From the NCBI GenBank assembly GCA_900556845.1, contig USQO01000010.1, forward strand, positions 1-39,618: a DNA stretch of 39,618 nucleotides. Direction: 5' to 3'. The translations under genes and the position numbers were made by a program. Under the pieces are notes generated by a model. That model ran no database searches, was not told the DNA's origin, and worked only from the letters and a program-made list of their open reading frames with translations. Position 1 is the stretch's first letter. Each line of letters opens with the position of its first letter. This stretch comes from an uncultured Bacteroides sp. GTDB taxonomy: Bacteria > Bacteroidota > Bacteroidia > Bacteroidales > Bacteroidaceae. Shown here piece after piece: positions 24,948-33,349 of this stretch.

Positions 24948-24978
24948 TTGCCTGCATTGACAAAAAAATGTACATTTG
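24948..24978 (+). promoter_or_regulatory. promoter of cysE (TTG-20-TAnnTTTG)
   Basis: TTG at 24948-24950 is followed after 20 nt by TACATTTG (24971-24978). The start codon at 25003 is 24 nt downstream. This element overlaps an apparent upstream extension of the frame, which shows that the extension is not translated. Confidence 0.7.
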
Positions 24979-25002
24979 CCTGAACCCCAAAATCAATATA
25001 TC

Positions 25003-25902
25003 ATGGCAACAACTGACTTTACACCCATATTGACACGGACAGTAGACGAGCTATCGGATGCTAATTCTTACAAAGGATTGCTGCATCAACACAAGGAAAA
25101 CGACCCGATACCTTCAGGCAAAGAATTGGGCACCATTGTAGACTTGGCACGCTCTATTCTTTTCCCGGGTTACTTTGGAAATTCCAATATCAACAGCCGT
25201 ACTATTCACTATCATATCGGAGTAAATATTGAACAACTCTTTGAACTGCTCATCAACCAAATACAAGCCGGACTCTGTTTCGGAGTAGAAAACAGCGGCA
25301 TAGAAAATGGCAATGAACCTAACCGGACTACTGCAACCCAACTGGCAGCTCAGTTTATCGAACGTCTGCCGAAACTCCGTCGCACGCTAGCCACCGATGT
25401 AGAAGCTGCCTACTACGGTGACCCGGCAGCTACCTGTTTTGGAGAGATCATCTGTTGCTACCCCATCATCCGGGCCATTACCAACTATCGGATAGCCCAC
25501 GAATTATATAAACTGAATGTACCGCTCATACCAAGAATGATAACCGAAATGGCTCATTCGGAAACCGGAATAGACATTCATCCGGGAGCACAAATCGGCT
25601 CTCATTTTACCATAGACCATGGTACCGGTGTCGTGATTGGAGCAACCTGTATCATCGGAAACAATGTAAAACTCTATCAGGGAGTAACCTTGGGCGCCAA
25701 AAGTTTTCCTCTGGATGAAAACGGTAATCCCATCAAAGGAATTCCGCGCCATCCTATCCTGGAAGACGATGTTATTGTTTACTCTAATGCTACCATTCTG
25801 GGGCGCATAACCATCGGAAAAGGAGCTACCATAGGAGGCAATATCTGGATTACAGAAAATGTACCTGCAGGCTCCCGTATTGTCCAACAAAGAAGCAAAT
25901 AA
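25003..25902 (+). CDS. cysE: serine O-acetyltransferase
   Basis: CysE makes O-acetylserine from serine and acetyl-CoA, the first step of cysteine synthesis. I chose ATG 25003 (MATTDFTP); the longer frame starts inside the promoter. The 299-residue protein has an N-terminal helical domain and a C-terminal left-handed beta-helix of hexapeptide repeats. The active-site region is HPGAQIGSHFTIDHGTGVVI, followed by GVTLGAKSF. It ends in a short tail (IVQQRSK) rather than the C-terminal Ile seen in E. coli, so complex formation with CysK is uncertain. It is monocistronic. Confidence 0.93.
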   Translation: MATTDFTPILTRTVDELSDANSYKGLLHQHKENDPIPSGKELGTIVDLARSILFPGYFGNSNINSRTIHYHIGVNIEQLFELLINQIQAGLCFGVENSGIENGNEPNRTTATQLAAQFIERLPKLRRTLATDVEAAYYGDPAATCFGEIICCYPIIRAITNYRIAHELYKLNVPLIPRMITEMAHSETGIDIHPGAQIGSHFTIDHGTGVVIGATCIIGNNVKLYQGVTLGAKSFPLDENGNPIKGIPRHPILEDDVIVYSNATILGRITIGKGATIGGNIWITENVPAGSRIVQQRSK

Positions 25903-26015
25903 GCTCCCCATAAAACAGCATTGTACATCAAATAAAAACTTATTAATCTGATTTACAATACAATAGCAATAAAACGTGTACATCAGTTTTAGTATTATTT
26001 TTCCATTCTAATCCT

Positions 26016-26023
26016 TATCTTTG
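26016..26023 (+). promoter_or_regulatory. promoter element of an intergenic RNA
   Basis: TATCTTTG matches TAnnTTTG and lies far from any start codon. Transcription would begin near 26030 and end at the terminator at 26105-26140. The -33 region is weak (TTTT near 25987). Confidence 0.55.
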
Positions 26024-26029
26024 CATTAC

Positions 26030-26140
26030 AAACAAGACACAGAGCCTACCTCTCTGTTTCTGTTTTCATACAGCCTAAATCATATATATTTTTTAACGGA
26101 AAAGAAGTCGCTTGGCAGTCTACTGCGAGCGACTTTTTTT
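26030..26140 (+). ncRNA. candidate small RNA of about 110 nt
   Basis: A promoter element and an intrinsic terminator bracket a stretch without a gene. A 6-bp hairpin forms right at the 5' end (ACAGAG 26039-26044 with CTCTGT 26052-26057), an AT-rich linker follows, and the terminator hairpin closes the unit. The next gene has its own promoter more than 180 nt downstream, so this need not be its leader. No known RNA family was recognised. Confidence 0.5.
26105..26140 (+). terminator. intrinsic terminator of the candidate small RNA
   Basis: AAGTCGCT (26105-26112) pairs with AGCGACTT (26128-26135). An inner GCAG/CTGC stem (26115-26118 and 26123-26126) closes on a TCTA loop. Seven T follow (26134-26140). 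Confidence 0.85.
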
Positions 26141-26327
26141 AATCACTACATCCTCACTTTATCTCTTGCGTGATAAAGTCTGATTACTTCCATGCTAAAA
26201 ATACATCGCACTTATGCCGCAAGTTTATCATTACAAAGGCACAATAAAAATACAACGTTTACCCGACTATCCTCATCAGCCTTGCAGATTTTCAATAATG
26301 AGAAAATAAGAAAAGAAACCCAAAGAG

Positions 26328-26358
26328 TTGATTAGCTGTATAAAAATCCCTATTTTTG
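26328..26358 (+). promoter_or_regulatory. promoter of the RlmL-like gene (TTG-20-TAnnTTTG)
   Basis: TTG (26328-26330) is followed after 20 nt by TATTTTTG (26351-26358), a full match to the Bacteroidetes pattern. The start codon lies 34 nt downstream. Confidence 0.68.
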
Positions 26359-26392
26359 CACTATCAATCTGAAATTACGTAATTTAGTCAAC

Positions 26393-27721
26393 ATGAATCA
26401 AGAATTCGAGCTGATCGCCAAAACCTTCCAGGGACTGGAAGAGACCTTGGCACAAGAACTCACAGAGCTGGGAGCCAGCAACATTGAAATCGGACGCCGA
26501 ATGGTATCCTTTACCGGTGATAAAGCCATGATGTACAAAGCAAACTTTTGTTTGCGTACGGCTATCCGTATCCTAAAACCCATCAAGCATTTTACAGCAC
26601 AGACTGCTGACGATGTTTACGATGCTATTAAGAATATCCACTGGGAAGATTATTTGGATAATATGAGCAGTTTTGCTGTAGAAGCTGTTGTTTTCTCCAG
26701 CGAATTCCGCCACTCCAAATTTGTCGCTTACAAAGTAAAAGATGCCATTGTTGACTATTTCCGGGAAAAGACCGGAAACCGTCCTTCGGTACGTATCAGC
26801 AATCCTGACTTGTTAATCAACATCCATGTAGCCGAAAATAACTGTACATTGTCACTCGACAGTTCGGGTGAGTCTCTGCACCGCCGCGGTTACAGACAGG
26901 AGGCTGTAGAAGCTCCTCTGAATGAGGTGCTGGCTGCCGGAATGATTTTAATGACCGGATGGCGAGGTGAATGTGACCTCATTGACCCGATGTGTGGCTC
27001 TGGAACAATTCCTATAGAAGCCGCACTTATTGCACGAAACATTGCTCCGGGAGTGTTCCGTAAAGAGTTCGGTTTTGAAAAATGGAAAGATTTTGATCAG
27101 GATTTGTTCGATTCTATCTACAACGATGACTCGGGTGAAAAAGAATTCAAGCATAAGATTTATGGCTACGACAACAACCCTAAAGCCAACGAAATCGCTA
27201 CCCATAATGTAAAAGCTGCCGGTGTCAGCAAAGACATCGTTTTGAAAATACAGCCATTCCAGCAGTTTGAACAGCCTAAGGAAAAGAGTATCATTATTAC
27301 CAACCCTCCTTATGGTGAACGAATTTCTACCAATGACTTGCTGGGATTGTATCAGATGATTGGTGAACGCCTGAAACATGCATTTACAGGAAATGATGCC
27401 TGGATTCTGAGCTACCGCGAAGAGTGTTTCGACCAGATTGGACTTAAACCATCTGTAAAGATACCTTTGTATAATGGAGCGTTGGAATGCCAATTCCGCA
27501 AATACCAGCTTTTCGACGGAAAATTCAAGGCTTTCCGCAGCGCTACACCTGCTTTCAAACAACCGTCTGAAAAAAAAGAATTCAAACGCATGAAAACAGA
27601 GGCACCAAAAACTCCCCGCAGAAAGAACACAGACGACGGACGTCCGAAACAGGCTGCTGCCCCTCGTTATATGCATAGCAGACGTAACAGAGAGGAAGAT
27701 GAACAGCAAAACCAAGATTAA
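26393..27721 (+). CDS. rlmL: THUMP-domain RNA methyltransferase, RlmL-like (23S rRNA m2G)
   Basis: This SAM enzyme methylates a guanine base in RNA; the closest E. coli relative is the N-terminal half of RlmL, which makes m2G2445 in 23S rRNA. The 442-residue protein has an N-terminal ferredoxin-like and THUMP region (to about 165), then a Rossmann methyltransferase with IDPMCGSGTIPIEAAL and the catalytic NPPYGER. The last ~60 residues are a charged, low-complexity tail rich in Lys, Arg and Gln. It is not fused to the RlmK domain found in gamma-proteobacteria. The next gene follows after 15 nt. Confidence 0.88.
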   Translation: MNQEFELIAKTFQGLEETLAQELTELGASNIEIGRRMVSFTGDKAMMYKANFCLRTAIRILKPIKHFTAQTADDVYDAIKNIHWEDYLDNMSSFAVEAVVFSSEFRHSKFVAYKVKDAIVDYFREKTGNRPSVRISNPDLLINIHVAENNCTLSLDSSGESLHRRGYRQEAVEAPLNEVLAAGMILMTGWRGECDLIDPMCGSGTIPIEAALIARNIAPGVFRKEFGFEKWKDFDQDLFDSIYNDDSGEKEFKHKIYGYDNNPKANEIATHNVKAAGVSKDIVLKIQPFQQFEQPKEKSIIITNPPYGERISTNDLLGLYQMIGERLKHAFTGNDAWILSYREECFDQIGLKPSVKIPLYNGALECQFRKYQLFDGKFKAFRSATPAFKQPSEKKEFKRMKTEAPKTPRRKNTDDGRPKQAAAPRYMHSRRNREEDEQQNQD

Positions 27722-27736
27722 ATAAAGGATTTACGC

Positions 27737-29929
27737 ATGAAAGTTATTTTCAAACTTCTAATTCTGTTTTGCATCATGAGCTTGCCCGTTGCAGCACAAG
27801 ATAAAAAGCCTTATACACTGGAGGATGTTATTCCTGGAGGAAATAATTATTCCAGCCTTTCTCCCAAAGGTATGTCTGGCCTGCAATGGTGGGGCGATGT
27901 GTGTATACAAGCTGAAACAGAAACGATATCTAGCATCCAACTGAAAAATGGCAAGAAAAAAACATTGGTCAGTCTGGATGAAGTCAACAGTGCTTTGAAA
28001 GATTATACACAGAAAGAGTCAGACCTGAATACGCTGACAGGTTGCTCACTGCCCTGGGCAGACAAGCAGGTAATAATGTTCAGACATGACGGCCAGGTGT
28101 TCTGCTATGATTTTTCAACAAAAAAAATTACATCTGCATATGCTTTGAATAAGGAAGCTGCCAATACAGACTTCTGCAAGGCAAACGGATACATGGCTTA
28201 CACCGTAGGCGATAACCTGCACATTGCCGGACCACAACAGGCCGACAAACAGGTTAATCCGGACGAAAAGACTTCAGCGTGTATTCTTTCAAAACACGCC
28301 ATTCTTTACGGTCAGGCCGTACACAGAAATGAGTTCGGTATTATGAAAGGTACGTTCTGGAGTCCTAAAGGCAATTATCTGGCTTTCTACAGAATGGACC
28401 AAAGCATGGTTCCCAACTATCCGCAGGTAAATACAACCACACGTATCGCTTCTTTGGAGCCCGACCGTTATCCGATGGCCGGAACAACCAGCCATAAGGT
28501 AAGTGTCGGAATTTATAACGTAAAAACCGGTAAGGTAATATATCTGCAAACAGCCGATCCAACCGACCGTTATTTTACAAATATCAGTTGGGCTCCGGAT
28601 GAAACGCATATTTATGTAATTGAACTGAACCGTGACCAGAATCATGCCCAGCTTATCCGATACAATGCTTTGGACGGTAAGAAAGAGGCTGTTCTTTATG
28701 AGGAAAAACATCCTAAGTATGTAGAGCCTCAGCATCCTCTGGTTTTCTTACCCTGGGATGACACGAAGTTTATTTACCAGAGCCAACGGGATGGTTTCAA
28801 CCACCTCTATCTGTTTGATACCGCAAACATCGAAAATCCGAAACAGCTGACTCAAGGAAACTGGCTGGTACAGAATGTGTTGGGATTCAATAGTGCTAAA
28901 AAACAAATCATTATCGCCAGCACAGAAGTGTCACCTCTGCAGACAAACTTGTTTGCACTGGATGTAAAAACCGGAAAACGGACTCAAATAGGCAGGGAGG
29001 ATGGTACTCACAATGCACAGCTTTCGGGTAACGGAACGTATGTTATCGACTATTTTACCTCGTTCTGCGTTCCCAGAGAAACCAGCATTCTGCCTACTAA
29101 TGGTAAGAAGGGTATTCTTCTGCATGCCGCAACAGACCCGATGACAGAAGCGTATCAATTGCCGGAAATCACCATTGGAACAATCAAGGCTGCCGATGGA
29201 AAAACTGATTTGTACTACAGACTGATCAAACCGGTGAACTTCGACCCTAACAAAAAGTATCCGGCTATTATATATGTATACGGAGGACCTCATGCCCAGC
29301 TTATCCATAACAATCGTTTCTATGATGCCCGGGGATGGGACTTGTACATGGCTCAGAAAGGATATGTAATGCTGACCGTAGACAGCCGGGGCAGCGACAA
29401 CCGCGGACGGGACTTCGAAAACTGTACATTCCGTCAGCTGGGTGTAGAGGAAATGAAAGACCAGGTAGAAGGAGCAAAATTCCTGCAGTCACTTCCTTAC
29501 GTAAATGCCGATAAAATTGGTGTGCACGGATGGAGTTTTGGTGGTTTCATGACTACAAACCTCATGCTTTCTTATCCTGAGATATTTAAGGTAGGTGTTG
29601 CCGGAGGACCGGTAATCGACTGGCAGTATTACGAAGTTATGTACGGCGAACGTTACATGGATACTCCAGAAAGCAATCCGGAAGGGTACGAAGGCTCCAA
29701 TATGCGCAAAAAAGCCGGGAACCTGAAAGGAAGACTCATGATTATTCATGGAGGTATGGACCCTGTATGTGTTCCACAGCAAAGCTATTCGTTCTTAAGA
29801 GCTTGCATCGATGCCGGAACACACCCTGACTTTTTCATTTATCCGGAAGACGGACACAATATGATGGGACGTGACCGTGTACACTTGCACGAACACATCA
29901 CCCGTTATTTTGAAGACTTTCTGAAATAA
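27737..29929 (+). CDS. ptpA: prolyl tripeptidyl peptidase (family S9B)
   Basis: This secreted or periplasmic serine peptidase removes Xaa-Xaa-Pro tripeptides from peptide N-termini. The 730-residue protein has a signal peptide (KLLILFCIMSLPVAAQ), a beta-propeller domain and an alpha/beta hydrolase domain. The catalytic triad is Ser600 (GWSFGGF), Asp675 (GGMDPVC) and His707 (DGHNMMG), each three residues before the P. gingivalis PtpA triad as I remember it. At the site where DPP IV has a double Glu (YEEE) this protein has VHRNEFGI with one Glu, as in PtpA. The segments FWSPKGNYLAFYRMDQSMV and YEVMYGERYMD also match PtpA. It is therefore better called a tripeptidyl than a dipeptidyl peptidase. 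Confidence 0.9.
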   Translation: MKVIFKLLILFCIMSLPVAAQDKKPYTLEDVIPGGNNYSSLSPKGMSGLQWWGDVCIQAETETISSIQLKNGKKKTLVSLDEVNSALKDYTQKESDLNTLTGCSLPWADKQVIMFRHDGQVFCYDFSTKKITSAYALNKEAANTDFCKANGYMAYTVGDNLHIAGPQQADKQVNPDEKTSACILSKHAILYGQAVHRNEFGIMKGTFWSPKGNYLAFYRMDQSMVPNYPQVNTTTRIASLEPDRYPMAGTTSHKVSVGIYNVKTGKVIYLQTADPTDRYFTNISWAPDETHIYVIELNRDQNHAQLIRYNALDGKKEAVLYEEKHPKYVEPQHPLVFLPWDDTKFIYQSQRDGFNHLYLFDTANIENPKQLTQGNWLVQNVLGFNSAKKQIIIASTEVSPLQTNLFALDVKTGKRTQIGREDGTHNAQLSGNGTYVIDYFTSFCVPRETSILPTNGKKGILLHAATDPMTEAYQLPEITIGTIKAADGKTDLYYRLIKPVNFDPNKKYPAIIYVYGGPHAQLIHNNRFYDARGWDLYMAQKGYVMLTVDSRGSDNRGRDFENCTFRQLGVEEMKDQVEGAKFLQSLPYVNADKIGVHGWSFGGFMTTNLMLSYPEIFKVGVAGGPVIDWQYYEVMYGERYMDTPESNPEGYEGSNMRKKAGNLKGRLMIIHGGMDPVCVPQQSYSFLRACIDAGTHPDFFIYPEDGHNMMGRDRVHLHEHITRYFEDFLK

Positions 29930-29976
29930 TAAGAAGGAAGAAAAATAGTATAAACCTGTATTTAAATAGAATATAT

Positions 29977-31251
29977 ATGAAACTTTTATTATTAGGCTCC
30001 GGTGGCCGTGAACATGCTTTGGCATGGAAGATTGCACAAAGTCCGAAAATTGAAAAACTGTACATTGCTCCAGGCAATGCCGGAACTAGTGAAGTAGGAG
30101 AAAATGTTGCTATCAAGGCCGATGATTTTGCTGCTATCAAAGAATTTGTGGTAGCAAACAATATTAACATGGTAGTAGTTGGCCCTGAAGACCCATTGGT
30201 AAAAGGCATTTATGATTACTTTAAGAACAATGAAGCCTTGAAAAATATCCCTGTAATCGGTCCGTCAAAAGCTGGTGCCGTACTGGAAGGTAGCAAGGAA
30301 TTTGCCAAAGGTTTCATGCAACGTCACAACATCCCTACTGCGGGATACAAGAGCATTACTGCCGACAATCTGGAAGAAGGACTGGCTTTCTTGGAAACAT
30401 TGGAAGCACCGTATGTGCTGAAAGCAGATGGTCTTTGTGCCGGAAAAGGAGTACTGATACTGCCAACACTGGAAGAAGCTAAAAAAGAGCTGAAAGAAAT
30501 GCTGGACGGCATGTTCGGAAACGCTTCTGCGACTGTAGTAATTGAAGAGTTCCTGAGCGGAATTGAATGTTCTGTTTTCGTTCTGACCGACGGCAAGAAT
30601 TACAAGATTCTGCCCGAAGCTAAAGATTACAAGAGAATCGGTGAAGGTGACAAAGGACTGAATACAGGTGGTATGGGTTCGGTTTCACCGGTTCCATTTG
30701 CCGATGCTGCATGGATGCAGAAGGTAGAAGACCGTATCATCCGTCCTACTGTAGAAGGACTGGCTGCTGAAGGTATTGACTATAAAGGTTTTATTTTCTT
30801 CGGTCTCATAAATGTGAAAGGTGAACCTATGGTAATTGAATACAATGTACGTATGGGTGACCCTGAAACAGAAAGTGTCATGCTGCGCATTAAAAGCGAC
30901 TTGGTAGAGTTGTTCGAAGGTGTAGCTGCCGGAAACCTCAATGAAAAGGAACTCGAAATAGACGAACGTTCGGCTGTTTGTGTAATGCTGGTATCGGGCG
31001 GATATCCTGAGGCTTACGAAAAAGGATTCCCTATTACCGGTATTGAAGATGCCAAAAATGGCGGAAGCATCGTTTTCCATGCAGGAACTGCACAGAAAGA
31101 CGGCCAGACAGTAACTGCCGGCGGTCGTGTTATTGCAGTCAGCTCGTATGGAGCCAACAAAGATGAAGCCTTGAAATTATCATTTACCAATGCTGGAAAA
31201 ATAACATTCAACAAAAAATATTTCCGCTCTGATATTGGATTTGACCTGTAA
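29977..31251 (+). CDS. purD: phosphoribosylamine-glycine ligase
   Basis: PurD joins glycine to phosphoribosylamine with ATP in purine synthesis. The 424-residue protein starts with MKLLLLGSGGREHALAWKI and has GPEDPLVKGI and the ATP-grasp segments VLKADGLCAGKGV, FLSGIECSVF and VIEYNVRMGDPETE. It lies 47 nt after ptpA and 3 nt before an unknown membrane protein, so it is probably co-transcribed with the latter. I saw no separate strong promoter. Confidence 0.97.
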   Translation: MKLLLLGSGGREHALAWKIAQSPKIEKLYIAPGNAGTSEVGENVAIKADDFAAIKEFVVANNINMVVVGPEDPLVKGIYDYFKNNEALKNIPVIGPSKAGAVLEGSKEFAKGFMQRHNIPTAGYKSITADNLEEGLAFLETLEAPYVLKADGLCAGKGVLILPTLEEAKKELKEMLDGMFGNASATVVIEEFLSGIECSVFVLTDGKNYKILPEAKDYKRIGEGDKGLNTGGMGSVSPVPFADAAWMQKVEDRIIRPTVEGLAAEGIDYKGFIFFGLINVKGEPMVIEYNVRMGDPETESVMLRIKSDLVELFEGVAAGNLNEKELEIDERSAVCVMLVSGGYPEAYEKGFPITGIEDAKNGGSIVFHAGTAQKDGQTVTAGGRVIAVSSYGANKDEALKLSFTNAGKITFNKKYFRSDIGFDL

Positions 31252-31254
31252 TTC

Positions 31255-32190
31255 ATGACTGACAGAAATACCATACAATATGAAATAGCAACGGGAAGAG
31301 CAACCTTACCCGTTGCTATTGTTATTTCCCTGGCTTTGTGGCTTCTTACCTTCAGGGAATGGACCGATTTTTTTTCGTTGCTGGCCGGCTATGGGATTGC
31401 TTATTTGCTAATTGAACTTAATACAACTTTTGCATTGATTCGCACCCGGACATCGTTGCCTTCAGCTTTTTTCCTTTTATTCTTTTCTACGGCACCGTAT
31501 CTGCATACTTATTCAGCAGAAATATGGATTCCATTGCTATTCATGGGGATGATTTTCTCGTTATCAAAAAGCTTTGAATCCAAGCAGTCGTCTGCAACTA
31601 TTTTCCATGCATTCTTGTGTACAGGCATTGCAAGCATGATTATGCCTCATCTGCTTTATATGGTACCGTTGATTTTTATTTGTATGGTTATCCTACGGTC
31701 ACTGAGTCTCCGAACCTTCTTTGCCGGTATTGTTGGTCTATTATTACCTTATTGGCTACAGGCAGGCTACCATATCCATCAGGGCAGCTTATTCGAGTGT
31801 GTAGCACCTTTTATTCAAATAACTCATTTCCAACCTATACAGTATCAGGTAATTTGTTTTGAACAACTTATATACTGGGGGATTATTTTCCTCCTTTCCA
31901 TCGTATGTATTTTTCAGAGCTTGAACTATGCATACCGCGACAAAGTACAAACCCGCATCGTATTGCAAGTTTTAGCAACTCTTGAAGCCGGTATCACCAT
32001 TCTGTTAATACTGCAGCCTCAACTGTTCGGCGCATTGTTTTCTGTTCAGATGATTATTGGCGCTGTAATGTGTGGATACTACTTTGCACTGGTCTATAAT
32101 AAATTCAGTTATTACTTTTCTAAAATTACCTTTGGCCTCTGGCTATTGGGAAGCTTACTTAATTTATGGATGCATTTATTCAATTCATGA
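31255..32190 (+). CDS. polytopic membrane protein of unknown function
   Basis: The 311-residue protein has about eight hydrophobic segments and short loops, with few charged residues. I do not recognise the family. Segments such as LIELNTTFALIRTRTSLPSA and FLLFFSTAPYLHTY look typical of a conserved Bacteroidetes envelope family. It starts 3 nt after purD and overlaps the YqaA-like gene by 25 nt, so it is tightly coupled to both. A role in the inner membrane is inferred; no catalytic motif is visible. Confidence 0.8.
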   Translation: MTDRNTIQYEIATGRATLPVAIVISLALWLLTFREWTDFFSLLAGYGIAYLLIELNTTFALIRTRTSLPSAFFLLFFSTAPYLHTYSAEIWIPLLFMGMIFSLSKSFESKQSSATIFHAFLCTGIASMIMPHLLYMVPLIFICMVILRSLSLRTFFAGIVGLLLPYWLQAGYHIHQGSLFECVAPFIQITHFQPIQYQVICFEQLIYWGIIFLLSIVCIFQSLNYAYRDKVQTRIVLQVLATLEAGITILLILQPQLFGALFSVQMIIGAVMCGYYFALVYNKFSYYFSKITFGLWLLGSLLNLWMHLFNS

Positions 32191-32627
32191 CCGACTGGGG
32201 ATATTGGGGAATGTTCTTGTCTGCTTTTCTTGCAGGAACCATTCTTCCTTTCAGCTCGGAAGCTGTACTGCTGGCTTGTGTAGGATTAGGTCTAGACCCA
32301 GTTTGGTCTACATTGGCAACTACAGCCGGTAATGCACTGGGAGGACTGACCTGTTATTGGATTGGTCATTTAGGTAAAATGGAATGGATTGAAAAATACT
32401 TTAAAGTCGACCAGAAACAGCTCGACAAAGCAGTACGCTTTATCCACGGGAAAGGCGCATGGATGGCGCTTTTTTCTTTCCTGCCTGTCATTGGAGATGC
32501 AATTCTCATTGCACTCGGACTGATGCGTGCCAATGTATGGATTGTCGGCTTTTCGATGACTATAGGAAAACTTGGACGTTACGCAATACTTGTAGCCACT
32601 ACACTTGGTCTTTTAAAACTTTTCTAA
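32166..32627 (+). CDS. YqaA/DedA-type membrane protein (VTT domain)
   Basis: The 153-residue protein is a short member of the DedA/VTT superfamily. It has the re-entrant region FLAGTILPFSSEAVLLA, the segment NALGGLTCYWIGHLGK, and LFSFLPVIGDAILIALGLMR, which holds the conserved Pro and Asp. Larger DedA proteins affect membrane lipid flipping and envelope homeostasis; the YqaA branch is not well understood. It overlaps the upstream membrane gene and is followed 10 nt later by mnmD. Confidence 0.88.
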   Translation: MDAFIQFMTDWGYWGMFLSAFLAGTILPFSSEAVLLACVGLGLDPVWSTLATTAGNALGGLTCYWIGHLGKMEWIEKYFKVDQKQLDKAVRFIHGKGAWMALFSFLPVIGDAILIALGLMRANVWIVGFSMTIGKLGRYAILVATTLGLLKLF

Positions 32628-32637
32628 ACATAGTAAA

Positions 32638-33294
32638 ATGATAAAGTTAGAGAAAACAGCTGATGGAAGCTATACCTTGTTCGTTCCGGAAATGGACGAA
32701 CATTATCATTCTGTAAAAGGTGCACTCACCGAATCGGAACATATATTTATAAATATGGGGTTAAAACATACAACTATAGCAGAACCGCATATTCTGGAAA
32801 TAGGCTTTGGAACGGGACTGAATGCTTTCCTCACATTACTGGAAGCAGAAAGAAACCAACGCAAAATTCACTATACAACATTAGAAAAATATCCCCTCAA
32901 TGCCGAAATACTGCAACAATTAAATTATCCGGAGATAAGAGCTCCCGAAGCTGCAGAACTTTACTACAAAATGCATCAGGCAACTTGGAATGTACCTGTT
33001 GCCATAACTCCTTATTTTACACTCCAAAAAATAGAAACCGATTATACGACATTTTCATTTCAGCAAAAATACGATATTATCTATTTTGACGCTTTTGCAC
33101 CAGAGAAACAGCCTGAAATGTGGAGCCAACAGCTTTTCGACAATCTTTATCAAACCCTGAATCCTGGGGGGATCCTTACAACCTATTGTGCTAAAGGTGT
33201 TGTCCGTAGAATGCTGCAAAGTGCAGGTTTCACTGTCGAGAGACTTCCCGGACCTCCGGGGGGAAAAAGAGAAATATTAAGAGGTAATAAATAA
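32638..33294 (+). CDS. mnmD: MnmD: tRNA (5-aminomethyl-2-thiouridine34) methyltransferase
   Basis: This methyltransferase converts nm5U34 to mnm5U34 in tRNA. The 218-residue protein equals only the methyltransferase half of E. coli MnmC. It has the SAM motif ILEIGFGTGLNAFL, the catalytic region YFDAFAPEKQPEMW, and the end segment PGPPGGKREILRG typical of MnmC-like proteins. The FAD oxidase half is absent, so it probably works on the nm5U made by MnmE-MnmG through the ammonium route. The same contig holds mnmA, which thiolates the same base. Confidence 0.9.
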   Translation: MIKLEKTADGSYTLFVPEMDEHYHSVKGALTESEHIFINMGLKHTTIAEPHILEIGFGTGLNAFLTLLEAERNQRKIHYTTLEKYPLNAEILQQLNYPEIRAPEAAELYYKMHQATWNVPVAITPYFTLQKIETDYTTFSFQQKYDIIYFDAFAPEKQPEMWSQQLFDNLYQTLNPGGILTTYCAKGVVRRMLQSAGFTVERLPGPPGGKREILRGNK

Positions 33295-33314
33295 AATCAA
33301 TGTATTACTTTGTT

Positions 33315-33322
33315 TATCTTTG
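33315..33322 (+). promoter_or_regulatory. Bacteroidetes -7 element for znuA-znuC
   Basis: TATCTTTG matches TAnnTTTG and lies 27 nt before the znuA start. No Zur-like inverted repeat was evident around it. Confidence 0.62.
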
Positions 33323-33349
33323 CACCCCAACAGATAATTTTTTATAATC

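Larger units (their letters stand above)
25903..26392 (+). other. intergenic region between cysE and the RlmL-like gene
   Basis: These 490 bases hold no convincing reading frame. They contain a promoter element (26016-26023), a predicted transcript with a terminator (to 26140), a separate 8-bp hairpin with arms 26156-26163 and 26172-26179, and the promoter of the next gene (26328-26358). The first 110 bases after cysE show nothing notable. Confidence 0.7.

Noticed and set aside
24976..25002. Upstream extension of cysE to a TTG codon
   Set aside because: The TTG overlaps the promoter element TACATTTG, so the codons before 25003 are not transcribed in full.
26156..26179. An 8-bp hairpin downstream of the candidate small RNA as a second terminator
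   Set aside because: No T-run follows, and no gene ends there. It may be chance or an operator; nothing supports either.
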